Origin: Heloderma charlesbogerti | Lineage: Eukaryota; Chordata; Lepidosauria; Squamata; Helodermatidae | Assembly (NCBI GenBank): GCA_026122225.1 | Contig: JANEZZ010000476.1 | Location: 62,001 to 126,000, forward strand | Direction: 5' to 3' | DNA: 64,000 bases | Part shown: piece by piece, positions 23,144 through 34,743 of the stretch | How the letters are laid out: each line of letters begins with the position of its first letter | Position numbering within the stretch: the stretch's first letter is position 1 | The notes under the pieces: model-generated | What the model was told of the DNA's origin: nothing | The model's database searches: none | What the model saw: the letters and a program-made list of their open reading frames with translations, nothing else | Translations under genes and position numbers: made by a program

Positions 23144-23389
23144 CAGTTTACACCTCATCAGATCTCAGGGTCAGGGCAGAAAACAGCTCTGGCGATTGGT
23201 GGTATGCCAGCAATGGAGCAGGTAGGTATCAGTTTCTGGCTCTGTCACAGCCGCATTAATTGTGCCCTTAAGTCCCATTTATTTCAATGAATCTACTCTT
23301 AAGTATGATTAAGTCTGGATCCAACCCTATCTCTTTATTTAATATATTTTACCCCATCTACTCTACATGGGCTCAAGGTGACTGATATT
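23144..23389. other. Unassigned; old AAGTCCCATT/CAATG repeat at 23262-23330
   Basis: CTTAAGTCCCATTTATTTCAATGA resembles a very common degenerate squamate repeat also seen at 23900, 32500, 50220, 50790 and 61130. Confidence 0.4.
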
Positions 23390-23765
23390 AAAGTTCACGG
23401 TCTTCTCCCAGCTCTACCTGCCTGTGCATTAAAATTTGTGTTAGAGGCTCTCCTTCAAGTGCCACCTGAACCGAGGTGGAGGGATGGCTATTGCCACTGG
23501 AGAGAGTTGTGGTGTCCCTGCTCATGGAACTCTCTCCCCAGGGCAACTCACCTGGTGCCTGCGCTGTTCCCTTTTACATGCCAGGTGAAGGCCTTCTTGT
23601 TTCCTGAAGTTTCTTAATCAATGTTGTTTTATCTCTGCTGCTGGACTGTTTTTGTTGCTGTCTTTAACATAAGTTTTTCTGTTTTTATTTTATGCTGTTG
23701 TTGTGAACCACCCTGAGAACTTTGTATTGATTAATGAAATAAAAGATTAATTATTAATTACCAAA
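23390..23765 (+). mobile_element. LINE 3' end (L2/CR1-type)
   Basis: GGAACTCTCTCCCCAGGG..CACCTGGTGCCTGCGC..CAGGTGAAGGCCTTCTTGTTT..TGTGAACCACCCTGAGAAC..AATAAAAGATTAATTATT. This is the plus-strand form of the tail seen inverted at 3718, 12043 and 17900. Confidence 0.75.
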
Positions 23766-24445
23766 AAAAATAAAATGTTTCCTTTATGGTTTATCATTCC
23801 TTCTCACCTCCAAGTGGGGGTGTCCAGCACCTGTGCTTCAGACATCACTGCTTTCCAAAGCTACTAACTTCCCTTAACTGCTTTCTTTATTTCGGCTTCA
23901 ATCCTATACCTATTTACCTGGGAACTCAACAATGGGACTTACTTCTGAGGAGACATATAGAATTGTGGAATGAGATTAACCACACATCTCAAAGTTTGTT
24001 GAAGGCCGAAATCTTATAAAATGCTTTATTTGAATATAGGATACAAATAAGTGTAAGCTTTTTTTGAATCAGTGAGTTTCAGGTTGCCAGGCAGGTTTTC
24101 TGAAATGTAATGACTGCTGATATGGCACAGTCTGACATTTCTAGGGTCATGTGTAAACTTCACATGAATAAACTAAGCCAAAGCCAGTTCTTCCATGTTA
24201 CCGATGAATTGCTCTAGCCACTGAGCTACCTTTTCCTCTGATGGCATGAGCCCCCTGCACATATAGCCCATTTGCATGAGCTGTATATTTTTGGCATGTG
24301 ATAAATGGAAGGGTCTTAAATTGTCATCAAGTCAGAGGACGTACATCACCAGCAAGATGCCATGAAATTATGGTCACACAGAAGATTTAATTATATTGTT
24401 CAATCACATCTTTCCGTTGAGAGACTTTCCTGAGCATAAACTGTT
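23766..24445. other. No feature recognised
   Basis: Unique-looking DNA. A short GCTCTAGCCACTGAGCTACC at 24212 resembles an inverted SINE A-box and may be an isolated SINE remnant. Confidence 0.4.
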
Positions 24446-24632
24446 GAACTGCCTTATACTGAATTAGATCATTGGTCTATTTAACCCAGTATTGTTGACA
24501 GTGAAAGCCTGGAGAGTCACTGCTAGTCAAACAGGAGCTTTCCCCAACCCTGCCTGGTCCTGGAGATGCTGGGGATTGAACTTGGGACCTTCGGTACGCA
24601 AAACATGTGCTCTGCCACTAAGCCACAGCCGT
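24446..24632 (-). mobile_element. tRNA-derived SINE
   Basis: On the minus strand: CTTAGTGGCAGAGCACATG (A-box region), GGTCCCAAGTTCAATCCCC (B-box region), then a body ending in CAGTATAAGGCAGTT. Same family as 5165 and 60640. Confidence 0.8.
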
Positions 24633-24893
24633 GGTTTCTCAGCCTCTTAGAAGCATGATGCTGAACTGGGCATTAGAAGATCTCATGCCTGAATTAAGCA
24701 AAACGTGCTCAGTAGAGTGGGTAGTAATTCAGAGGATTACATTTTAGCTAGGAGGCTAGCAGCTCTGATTTCAGTGAGGCTGTAAATCTGCTCTGGATTT
24801 CAGCCAGAACTCTAAAGAAGCTATCCAGAGTGCTGAACCCATAGGGTTCAGCACTTTGGATAGCTCTTTTAGAGTTCTAGCTGGTTCTGACTG

Positions 24894-26395
24894 TGTCCTG
24901 CTTTGTCTGCAGCTAGGGATGTACGAAAGTGACTTACCTTTTGCAGATTATGTTGATGGGGGGGAGGCATTCCGTCCCTCCCCCCGGAATCCTGGATGGG
25001 GGGGGAGGCGATCTGTTCCTCCCCCCCGGAATCCTCGATGGCCGGCTGTGCTCTGCCTCCGCAGCAGCTCTGCAGAGCAGCCGGCCAGGCCCAGCCCAGC
25101 CCAGAGCCGTCCACAGCCGGATTTCCGGCCCCGGAGGGCTCTGGGGAAACAAAAAACAAAAAAACAAAACCGCGTACACAAATGGTGGCGGCGTTCCTTA
25201 TTTTTGGCCATCTTAGTCTACGTAAATATTTACGTAGACTATGACGGGGAAAATAAAGCGGAACGCAAATAGCGTAGCGGGCACTATTTGCATCCCTTTT
25301 TGATTCCCCGTTTTAGCCTACATAAATATTTACGTAGGCTAAAACAGGGAATCAAAAAGGGACGCAAATAGTGCCCTCTACGCTATTTGCGTTCGCCTTG
25401 ATTTTCGCCGTCATAGTCTACGTAAATATTTACATAGACTAAGATGGCCAAAAATAAGGAACGCAAATGGCGGCAGCCGTAGCCGCCACCATTTGCGTAC
25501 GTGGTTGTTGTTGTTGTTTTTTACCCAGAGCCCTCCGTGGCCGGAAATCCGGCTGCGGACAGCTCTGGCCTGGCCAGGCCTGGCCGGCTGCTCTGCAGAG
25601 CTGCCATGGAGCACAGCCAGCCTCGGAGGATTCTGGGGGGGAGGAACGGAGCGCCTTCCCCCCGGTGAGGATTCCAGGGGGAGGGACGGAGTGGCCCCCC
25701 ACACCATCAACATAATCCGCGAACAGGTAAGTGACTTTCGTACATCCCTAGTCTAAATCCAGGCTGAAGTCAGAACACAGGCAGGTAGGCAGGCAGGCAA
25801 AGAGGATCAGGCAACAGCAGGAGTGATCAAGGTAACAAGCAATGGGTCAAACACAGTAAATCAGTGAGGTACATTACACAGTCCAGAAGTGGGGTCATTG
25901 GGCAGTCCAAAAGGTCAGGAAAGGGAACAGAGCATCAGTCACAGGGCATGGTTCAGGAGGCAAGGCATACAACACAGAGGCTACATGGGCAATGTTGTTC
26001 CAATGCCAGCTGGGTTTCTAGGGAAGGCTTAAGCCCAAAGTCTACTGAACCCCACCCAGAGCTCAGCTGCAGTAATCAAAGCTCCCTTCCCAGAGCCTTA
26101 CTCCTGAGGAATCGCTTTTGCCTGAGGAGGCCTTTTCTGGAGGTGAGCACTCCTTCACACAGGAACCCTACTAGCCTGTCACTTGAGGCAACAATGCCCC
26201 TGGGGGCCAGGGGGTTGCTCAGCCTCTGCCTTAGAGGCAGAATCCTTTCCTCCTGACAGGGACAGCCCTACAACCATCTCCCTTGAGGGCTCAGGCTCCT
26301 GCAGGTCTGGTGGCAGTCCCTGGTCTGGGCTCTCCTGGGCTTCTGGGGCCTCTAGCTTTTCTGCTGAGGAGGACTCCTCCAGTGGGGGCCTGACA
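24894..26395 (-). mobile_element. Solo LTR interrupted by hAT copy B (net ~660 bp)
   Basis: It begins TGTCCTGC and ends GGCCTGACA. The 5-bp TSD GACTG is at 24889-24893 and 26396-26400. On the minus strand the LTR opens TGTCAGGCCCCCACTGG and has an open frame from its first bases for about 70 codons (stop at 26179), an acidic Pro/Glu/Ser-rich peptide. The LTR at 54592-55130 also opens TGTCAGG with an acidic frame. No internal genes remain. Confidence 0.8.
24914..25750. mobile_element. TAGGGATG hAT-like foldback element, copy B (837 bp)
   Basis: It begins TAGGGATGTACGAAAGTGAC and ends GTCACTTTC-type inverse ..TTTCGTACATCCCTA. The whole element is one long inverted repeat centred near 25332. 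Three TACGTAAATATTTACGTA-type palindromes lie at the left (25214-25240), centre (25313-25342) and right (25418-25443). A further hairpin (GCAAATGGCGGC..GCCGCCACCATTTGCG) lies at 25461-25497, next to (TTG)n at 25503-25517. Splice-donor-like sequences face outward at both ends (minus AAAG|GTAAGT near 24938; plus CAG|GTAAGT at 25724-25732). Flanking octamers do not match well. No transposase ORF. Confidence 0.85.
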
Positions 26396-26462
26396 GACTG
26401 AAACCCAGTGCAGATTAACTGCCTCACTGAAATAGGAGCTGCCAGCCTCCATGGATTTTAGC

Positions 26463-27214
26463 AATGTACAACTGAGTGGCCACTTCAGACATTATTTATT
26501 TTCTCTCTCTTTCTACACAGAGAGAATTTCCACATAGGAACAAGCAAGGGAAATCACCCCTGTCAAGTCTGGCATGAGGGTTTATTTTGCCAGGAGTACA
26601 TGAGACCAGAGGCTACTGCTTACTACCTATTCCTGCCCTATGTGCTTTCAGAAAATTAAATGCTTGTGTAACACTTCACAACAGTGTGTACTTTGTTTGT
26701 TTTTCCTAGACAAAGATGATGTCCCTGCAGAGAAATATCACATGTGATGTGGCCCTAAGGCATGGCCTCATTGGTGAGCAAGAACTACTACAGAATAGAT
26801 TACAGCTTTCTATATGAAGCTGTCCTGTGATCGTTCACAGAAGGAACTGTTCGTGCAAGGGGAGGGGGAAACAAGTTGAAATGACTCCTATAGAACGTGA
26901 ATTCCACAAAACATGAGCTGTTACTGGCTGCTATTGGCTTGAATTAAAAGTCCTTAAAACCAGATAAAACATTGTAATGAAACATTACAATGTAGTCTAA
27001 ATGCATAAAGCATTGTGTATAAATATGATCCTGAAGGACCAGCCAGCTCAATATAGGTTAATATAGGTCAATATAGGTCAAGGTCAGATAAATGAGGGGA
27101 CTGGGAATCTCATCTGAATTTCAGGATTCTCTCATTTCTTATATGAACTTATAATATAACTGCCCATACATCAGCACATTCTGTGCCAACACTTCCTTAA
27201 AGGTGTTAAATTAA
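26463..27214. other. No gene recognised; 12-bp tandem at 27049-27078
   Basis: AATATAGGTTAATATAGGTC-type 12-bp units occur three times near 27049-27078. The rest is unique-looking. Confidence 0.45.
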
Positions 27215-27289
27215 GGGTGCAATGGCTAGCTGGGGAATGCTGGGAGTTGTAGCTCTTTTTTCTGTCTCAACATGTATAGGATTGCACCC
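27215..27289. mobile_element. PIF/Harbinger-like MITE, short copy (75 bp)
   Basis: TAA | GGGTGCAATGG...AGGATTGCACCC | TAA. The TIR and 3-bp TAA duplication fit PIF/Harbinger. The interior shares GGGGAATGCTGGGAGTTGTAG with 37354-37486, so this is an internally deleted copy. Confidence 0.75.
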
Positions 27290-27427
27290 TAAAGCACTTT
27301 AACTTGCTCAACTTACACTCAGAAAGTACACATTCAAATGCATATAAATGCAGTCCAGTGTTTTTACTGACTTTACTGAGTTTAGAACAGAACTTGGGAT
27401 ACATATTGGTTTGATTGTTCTTAGCAG

Positions 27428-27760
27428 TCTCCAGTGCACAGCACACAGTTAAACTATGGAATTTGCTACCATAAGATGTAGTGATGGCCACCAATTTGGA
27501 TGGCTTTAGAAGGAGATTAGACGAATTCATGGATGTTAAGGTTACCAGTGGCTACTAGTCCAGATGGCTATATGCTTCTTCCAGTATCAGAGGCAGTATG
27601 CCTATGTACACCAGTTGCAGAGGAACATGGGCAGGAAGGTGCTGTTGTACTCATGTCCTCCTTGTGGGTTTTCTGCCAGCACCTGGTTGGCCACTGTGTG
27701 AACAAAATGCTGGACTAGATGGCTCCTTGGTCTGATCCAGCATGGCTATTCTTTGGTTCA
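27428..27760 (+). mobile_element. CR1 LINE 3' end
   Basis: AACTATGGAATTTGCTACCA..GATGTAGTGATGGCCACCAA..TTGGATGGCTTTAGAAG..CACTGTGTGAACAAAATGC TGGACTAGATGGCTCCTTGG, then TGATCCAGCATGGCTATTCTT. This is the full squamate CR1 3' region, on the plus strand. Confidence 0.85.
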
Positions 27761-28989
27761 GTTAATGGAATCTCACACATTTATCAAGATCTGTTGTTCA
27801 GACTTAAGATCTGTTAGGGTCATACCATCCCTATAGCCAAATGCCAAGTAATGATTTCTGGGCAAAAGATATGCCAGTATAAATGGGATCGATGATCAGA
27901 TACACATGCAACATTTTATGTGAATAGCTCATGTGTACATGTTTGCCCCGATGAAATAATGAGCTGAAATCTCCAGAATACCAGATTTGAAGTTTATCCG
28001 ATTATCTTGATCAAGATGTGTCTCTATATGTGTGTGTGTGCACGTGCGGGGGGTGTTCTTAGATCAAAGGAAATCTGAAGCCCACATTTTATAGAGAGGT
28101 GTAACTGATGTGTATATAGGAGAAGTACATTTTAGAGATGACAGGTATTGTCTTTACGAGTTCATTCTTAGACATATATTTACAGAAAACCAATTCAACT
28201 GCAAATTGAAGAGCTGAAGAATATTGGAAGGGGACATTTAAGGATATAAAAATGGAGGCTGACCCAAGGAACTAATCAAAACACCCCACTGTCTAAGGAT
28301 TCAAAAGAAAAGCCCAAATGCTAGTAGCAAGGTGTCATCTCTAGATCCATTGCTGCCCCAGGAAGTTCAAGCTAAAGCAGAATTCATCAAACATTCCTGA
28401 GGTTGGAGGAAAGGAACTGAATTAATACAAAGCAACAAGCATTTGGAAAGTTATGTATCTCAGGGAAATTTCCCTCCCATTTTAATCTAAATAGGGAGAA
28501 TATCAACTCTTCTTCATTGACATCTAAATCCATGAACAATAACTAGATGAGATCTCCAAAGGTGATGTATCAAGTGTAAAGAAGTGCATTGTGTTTTCAG
28601 AGAATTGGCTATTGAGTGAACTCTCTCTCCTCCTCTTTACTATTATCAGAACCTTCTATTTCTATAGCACTGAGAGTATACCAGGCAGAGAATTATATGC
28701 AAGCCCCATCCCTAAACACCGCCGTTTCAAAACTCTTCCATGGTAAATGCTGAAAGCAAGATTTCTTCCAAAGTAAGTGGCATTACCGACAATCTCTCAG
28801 GCAATTGGAGCTCCATTACCTGACTTACCAAAATGTCATTACAGTAGGTTTAGTTTAATGGGAGAGAATTACCTGGACTTGAGTCACACTTCAGAGAGGG
28901 CAGAAGACCTGTATCCTTCTCTTTTCCCACAGAACCACGGCAAAAACCTCAGGTGGGAAGCAGAAGAAGGTTCAAGAAAGCCTGGATGA
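27761..28989. other. Unique-looking DNA upstream or downstream of the CpG island
   Basis: No repeat family is recognised except a short GT run near 28030. No exon with clear coding features. Confidence 0.4.
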
Positions 28990-30010
28990 AAGGCGACTCA
29001 CAGGACCCGGAAATATACACGCTGTCCTGTGTGCTGTGGGAACTTCACCTGGGCCATCACAACCACGGGAAACTTCGGCTGAGCTGAGGCATCCCTGACG
29101 TCTTGAGCTCTCGGGGAGGAAGTCCTCTTTGCTGCTGGCTGCACCGGTCCCCTGAAGCATCACCTGGTCCTAGTCGAAGGCTGGGTGGAATGGGTTGCTT
29201 CAGAGATCCGCCTCCCAGCTCTCCCAGGAGGAGACCATGTCTTCTCCGATGGAGAGAAAGATTCACGTGCAACATGTTTGCCTTCTCTGCCCCAGCCGCC
29301 GCATCCACACAACGCAGCAGGAAGGCTCGGCGCTCGCCAGGTCTTGCGATGAAGCCAGATCTCTATGGCAGGGCGAGGAGGGGGGGTTTCACGACATCCC
29401 TCCGCCTGGTAGTGCGGGGCGCCCGACAACCACCGGCGACACCCCGAGCTAGGCTAGGAGGACTCCCTTCCGTCGCTCCCTGACGCTGTTCACAGCGATG
29501 GTGCTGAAAATAGCAGGCTCCCCCTCCGCGATCGGGCTGCCTTCTAGATGTCCGACGCCAGGGGCAGCGCGGCTCTGGTTTTGCAGCCAACCGGACCTCT
29601 CTCCCCCGCGCACCGCCGCTCTCCTTTGCCGCCCGGTGAAATGCTCTGTTAACAACAAGGCAGCGGAGCCGGGGGAACCCACGATCCTTGGAGACGGCAG
29701 GGGACAAGTTTGGAAGATGCAGCCTCCTGGACTCTTCGCAGAGATCTGCGCCGACATGCGTCTCTAATGAAGGGGGATGGAGATGACTGCTTGCCATCTG
29801 CCCCTGTCTCCTGTCTTTGTTCCTTGGTGAAAGTGCCCCCCCCCGCGCGCGCGCGCCCCCCGCCCCGCAGGCTGTTAAATCCCACCCACGCCCTTACACA
29901 CAACAGCCCACTTCTCCCAGTCAGGGTGAGGTGCCAGAAGCAAGAATGGAAACGGGGGGGGGGGGTGTATTCATTGAAAACTCCCCCAGCCACCCGCCCC
30001 AATTCGTTTT
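28990..30010. promoter_or_regulatory. CpG-rich island, candidate promoter and first exon
   Basis: GC content and CpG density rise sharply here, outside any recognisable transposon, with a (GC)n core at 29843-29860. On the minus strand, donor-like sites include CCT|GTGAGT (GT at 29001-29000) and CAG|GTGAAG near 29053. Minus-strand transcription from here would head toward the coding exon at 11376-12003, so this could be its promoter with a 5' UTR exon. On the plus strand a TATA-like CATAAAAG lies near 30040. Overlapping ORFs on both strands (up to 144 codons) look like GC-driven artefacts. Confidence 0.5.
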
Positions 30011-30374
30011 CAAAGGGTTTTGAATGACAGGTGGGGAGGCATAAAAGTGAAATGACAGGGATGAGATATAAGCAAGACTCAGGAGGAACGTGCGAGCAAG
30101 GCCAGGGTGGGGAGGGGGAGAAAGAGAGAGAGATCAGACAAAATCTTTACGTTACCTAAGAGAGAATTGAGCAAATAGGGGTGGAGCATTGAATTGACAG
30201 GACTGTCAGCTCTACCGCCTTTCTTTCAATTTAGGACACTGATCATGTCTGTTTCTTGATGGTGGCCCACATTGGCCTGTTTAGGCCTTCAGATGTAGAA
30301 GACTCGATGAGGTGGTAGAATTCTGAGGTGGTGGAGGGCAGGGTTCCACTTCAGACTTCAGGTGAGGGCTGCCT

Positions 30375-30660
30375 GTTTATTTATTTTTTATATAAAGCAT
30401 TTGTATCCTATTCCTCAGCCAAAAAGGCTCCCAGAGCACCTTACATATAATCCATTTAAAAAGGCAGTCCCTGCCTACAGGCTTACAGTCTAAAAGGACA
30501 CAATACAAAAGGAAAGAGAGATGAGGAGGGAAGAGGGGGGGGAAGCAAGTGGTCTCTCAGCAGGGTCGGTGGAGTGGCCCTCCTGCCCATCTCATCTCCC
30601 TCTGCAGCAGCCTGCTGGAATGGCTGCTGGTGGTGACAGTTGAGGGAGGAGCCTGATGGA
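30375..30660 (-). mobile_element. LINE 3' end and adjacent body
   Basis: TTTATTTATTTTTTATATAAAGC..CAAAAAGGCTCCCAGAGCACC..TACAGGCTTACAGTCTAAAAGG is an inverted LINE terminus. The body at 30540-30640 (CAGCCTGCTGGAATGGCTGC) matches the inverse of 21240-21300. Confidence 0.6.
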
Positions 30661-32560
30661 GCTGGCCGTATTTTGCAATGTTCCCCCACATTAAAACTCC
30701 ATGTCTTAAAAACAAACACATCCACACTTAGCACAAGAGGGATAAAGGTTCTGTCCTGCGCACCCCCTGTTGTGCTAGTTCCGATTTCCAGTGAGGTCAT
30801 GTGTGCTTACATGGAGGGTGACATTCAGCCTGGAGTCTGAAATGCTACAGTTTACTCTCAGCATCAAGATTCTGCCACCTCATCATCATGCGGCATTTGT
30901 AGACCAGCCCATTCTTGTTGCTAGAGATGCAACATGTGTGTCAGACCAACAACTGGGTTTTTTTTTAAGGCAGAGAAATGGCACTTTATGCCCTTCTCTA
31001 TGCGCAGAAAGAACCTCTGGTCAATCTGTCTCATTTATGTCGAGGTAATGTGTTATCATGTATGTAATGGTAGCAGTACCGCTATTATCTCACATTTTCA
31101 AAGGTGAGTGGAATTCAGAAAGCGCTGCCAGCTCAGAATTTGCTGCAAGACCTGAGGATGACTTCAGATAGTGAATAAAAAGAGATGTCTATAATGTCCT
31201 GGGATTCTTTTACCCTGTATCATAATTAATTGATTCAGGCTAATCTAATATGTTTGAAATGCTATAGAGGGAGCAAGAGAGAATTTGAGATTAAAATGGT
31301 ATTCTAAAAGCATAAAAACAAATTTGCATGTTTTAGCTGGCTCATTTTATGAATCTTGAATAAAGCAAATTCATGTTTGACAAAGGAAATTAATACTAAG
31401 AATAGATTTCCAAGTGTTTTGTCTCTCACTTACTGCTTCAAATGACACAAAAACAATATGGGGTACATTAAGACTGTGCATCCCTCAAAGCAGATATCTG
31501 AAGTAGATTGCTTGATTTCAGGACGCTACCTTGGGTGATGGGATTTTCCGGATAATGAAGGTATAGCACACCAAATGCACAGTTGTTGCACAGGACCCAC
31601 ACATCTTTCCTCAAGAAAGTGCTTCTCAGCTAAACTAGACATGATGTTAAATGCAAGGTGCATTTAACAAGCAGATTTTTAAACACACAATATGCATCAG
31701 TTGATAATGAACAGGATCAGAGCAGGCACAGAGAGGCAATTTCACTGTGCTCCCCACAAAAAGGTGGGCTGGATATTATGCTGTAACCTCTGAAATAAGT
31801 CTTTTGGGGATATTTCACAAAGACTTGATGGAACTTTGCACTGGCTTTTGGTCAAGCCCCAAGTGGACTGAGTTTTGCAACAGAATGAACCAATTCACCA
31901 AGCTTTGCTACTCCATGACCTCCATTCATTAAATTATTCCATATAGGCCCTACTGAAACAACTCCAGATAGCCCAACAGAAATAGATTGTGCCCGTTTCT
32001 GTCCCAGAAATGTACACCTGCATATATACCTGCAGATCAAACATAATGTTATCATTTCAGTGATGTACTAACTGCTGGGATTTGGGATTCTCCTTCCTAG
32101 TTATTTACTGGCCAATCTTTGGAAGGACTATTAGACGCTAAGCTTTCTTCAACATCATGTTTTCTTCATCTGATCCTTACAATAAAAGATATGCTGCTAG
32201 CATCATTTATGGAAGGTTGGTGGTTAACCTGAGTCTTGTACTTTGCCAGCTAATTAATCAACAGTGTTCTTTAGAAAGGAAATATACTCTGGGACCCACT
32301 TAAGTGGAAAGGAATGGAATGTAGGTCAATGAGCCAGGAATGAACTCAAGGAAACTTAATTAAAGAAGAGCATATAGACTTGCATTTCCTTTTCTATTGC
32401 AAAGCTAGCATCTTTCTATAGAACTGTTCTTTGCTGATATGACAGACTTCTGTTACATAAGAATAAGTGCTCAGCCACATTGCCTATCAGAAAAGAGATG
32501 CATGTCTTCTCAATAATAAGTCCCATTGATTTCAATGAGACTTGCTCCCACACAAGTGTG
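30661..32560. other. Unique-looking AT-rich DNA
   Basis: No transposon or exon is recognised. Parts (31100-31450) have the low-CpG, homeobox-site-like AT composition typical of conserved non-coding DNA, but this cannot be tested here. Confidence 0.35.
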
Positions 32561-32565
32561 TAGAG

Positions 32566-32645
32566 CAGCCTACCCCAGTCTGGTGCCCTCCAGATGTATG
32601 ATACTACAACTTCCATCATCTCCAACCAACACAGCTGTTGCTGGC
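32566..32645. mobile_element. Foldback MITE (CAGCCTTCCCCAACCTGG family), half copy
   Basis: CAGCCTACCCCAGTCTGGTG followed by CCCTCCAGATGT..ACTACAACTTCCATCATC matches the left half of the family at 42491, 46566, 52732, 57657 and 58513. Confidence 0.65.
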
Positions 32646-32735
32646 ACTTAGGAACTTTTCTACCATGTACCCTTCCATTTTTACCATGGTTCATATATTT
32701 ACAAGCAATTTCATGTTTGATTTCTCATACCTTAA

Positions 32736-33175
32736 GGGCGCAATCCTATCAAGATAGGAGGCTGCCTCTGAACTCCGAGGTGACCGCCTATCCAAAGCAG
32801 GGAAGGAGAAGCATGGAGGGGCTTCCCTCCACGCTCCTCCTGCTCTGCTTTTTCAGCTAAACAGCCAACTGTGGCTGTCTAGCCACGAGAACATGGACCA
32901 GGGAAGGAGGCTGCTGTATGACACACAGGATGTGTCATACAGACAGCTATGCTCTCTCTGCCCCAGAACACCCCCAGACATGCCCCTTTCCAGCCTCTCC
33001 GTGCTCCTCTTGTGAGCCCAGAGGATGGGGCTGTTCCGCACTGCCTCTGAGGCAGCGTGGAAGTGGGGGGAGGTCAGTTCTCTGGGAACAGAGCGCGGGC
33101 TCTGAGGTCAGTTCCCAGAAAACACCATATCCTGTGGCCATCTAGCCGCTGTCTAGCGGCCATAGGATTGCTCCC
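32736..33175. mobile_element. PIF/Harbinger-like MITE, 440 bp
   Basis: TAA | GGGCGCAATCCTATC ... CATAGGATTGCTCCC | TAA. It contains a nested perfect hairpin CTGTATGACAC/GTGTCATACAG at 32913-32941. The left 80 bp match the truncated copy at 63603. Confidence 0.85.
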
Positions 33176-33179
33176 TAAA

Positions 33180-33900
33180 TAGCTTAGTTTTCAGAAGATT
33201 GTAGGATAAAATGTATCCTGCTATACCTTGCTTCACTGTTAATCATTGTAAGATGTCTTCCTGCAGTTGCACTAACAATAAATAAAATCTGGGTTTGTTT
33301 TTTTCTAAAATGCATCTTCACAATTTATCAGAGACTTGATAGATATTTCAATGGAACTGAAATGCCACTGAAACATTATTTTGTAATAACTTCCTTTCAC
33401 ATTTTTTGATACAGAGTAAGATCTATCAATTTGGCCTCTTTTCTAAAGCATTTAAATTAGCTTTCATTTCAGGGAAATTGGAGTTACAAATAATTTGATT
33501 TTTGCATCTAGATGCAGACAGTTGACCACATCTTTGGGTAAATTATTTATCAACCATTCTGTTCAGACTGGCTCTTTTTCATCTGTCTTGATTATGCAAT
33601 AATGACTCATATCAACAATGCATTTATCTTTATTAACAATTTCTGTGGAGATGCAGCAGTATCAAGCTGACAGAATATTACAGCCAAAATTAAACTCAGA
33701 TTTCTCCGATAAACAGAAGTGTCTGTCTTCTTAAATGCAGGATTTATATTCAACTCAGGTAAATCACCACAGTGCTCTAAACTGTGGAATGTTTTGCACT
33801 ACCACCAGATCGGTTAGTACTGCAACAGTGCCTTTTATTACCAGTATTTTACATTCCTCGAGGGGAATTAGCTCATTTATAGGTAAGGCATACAAAAACA
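33180..33900. other. Candidate conserved non-coding DNA
   Basis: Repeat-free, AT-rich, CpG-poor sequence from about 33300 to 33720, with several homeodomain/POU-like cores (TTAATT, ATTTGCAT-like, TGATTATGCAAT). The texture resembles vertebrate developmental enhancers. No coding frame is convincing. Conservation cannot be assessed from one sequence. Confidence 0.3.
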
Positions 33901-34743
33901 GGTTTCCGAGCAGGCTGTTCACCATTCACCGTAGAGAAGATGTCAGTGAGCAACTGATCCCTTTTTTTTAAATAAGTCCAGTCTTTCAATTTGCCCACAT
34001 ACACAGAGAAACTGGGCAGTGTTGGCAAGCATCTTGGCACTAGAGCATGCACAGACAGCCTCTTCAATATCTGGCAACATCTGGTGTGTTCGCTTTAAGA
34101 CTCTCGGCCTAGAACAAAACACGTTAAGGCTTGGAGACATGGCAAGGCAACTGAGTAAGTGATCTTGCCATAGAGGCAGCCATATTAGTCACATACTCAG
34201 GTCCAGATTAGCAATACCACTTCAAAATAATGCTCAATTAGATCCCCCCCCCCCGATTAGTGCATGTACATTATTTCTGTTGTAGATATCGAGGACCATC
34301 TCTGGCATTGAGCGGTTTTCCCCAAGTGTGACTCAATCATTGACAGGGATTTTCCCAGTTTTTGAGCATCACAGTTTTGGGGCTCAGCACTGCCTTGATT
34401 AGATTGTGCCCCTCTTGAGCCAGTCCTTTTAGGGCCTTTGATGGCTGTAGCAACAAGCCATCTCAGTCTCTTGTTGGCAGCCCGAAACCACTGTTGACTC
34501 TGCCTGAGAGTCATCTCCTCCCTTTTTCTTTCATTGCCATGACCGCAGTGTTCCACTGACTCCAGCGCCAGTCCCAATTTGCTGCATGGCCCACTTAGTT
34601 CTGGTACCTTCAGCTAGTCCCCCTTCGCTGCATAAAGCCCTCAGGTCCTGGCCCCCAAGGCAGGTACCTTCCACTGAAATCACTTGGTTTCCTGGTTTCC
34701 CAGTAGTGCCCTCACACCTGGTGTGTGGAACTCCGTAGTTCTT
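33901..34743. other. No gene recognised; C tract at 34245
   Basis: No repeat recognised apart from short homopolymers. The right edge (34728-34743) is the left TSD of the retroposon at 34744-35967. Confidence 0.35.

Larger units (their letters stand above)
24749..26454. mobile_element. Outer hAT-like MITE (~200 bp) split by an LTR
   Basis: The left part (24749-24893) contains GATTTCAGTGAGGCTGTAAAT and a CCAGAACTCTAAAG/TTTTAGAGTTCTAG hairpin. The right part (26401-26454) is the inverted TIR ending AGCCTCCATGG. The octamer ATTTTAGC is identical at 24741-24748 and 26455-26462. The same MITE family, also LTR-interrupted, is at 42626-43352. Confidence 0.85.

Noticed and set aside
24906..25758. 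8-bp TSD for copy B of the TAGGGATG family
   Set aside because: Left TCTGCAGC and right GTCTAAAT do not match. A shifted comparison (GTCTGCAG/GTCTAAAT) gives only 5 of 8, so no TSD is claimed.
29363..29797. 144-codon minus-strand ORF (and overlapping plus-strand ORFs) in the CpG-rich block
   Set aside because: High GC makes stop codons rare. Several frames are open at once and none shows a recognisable domain.
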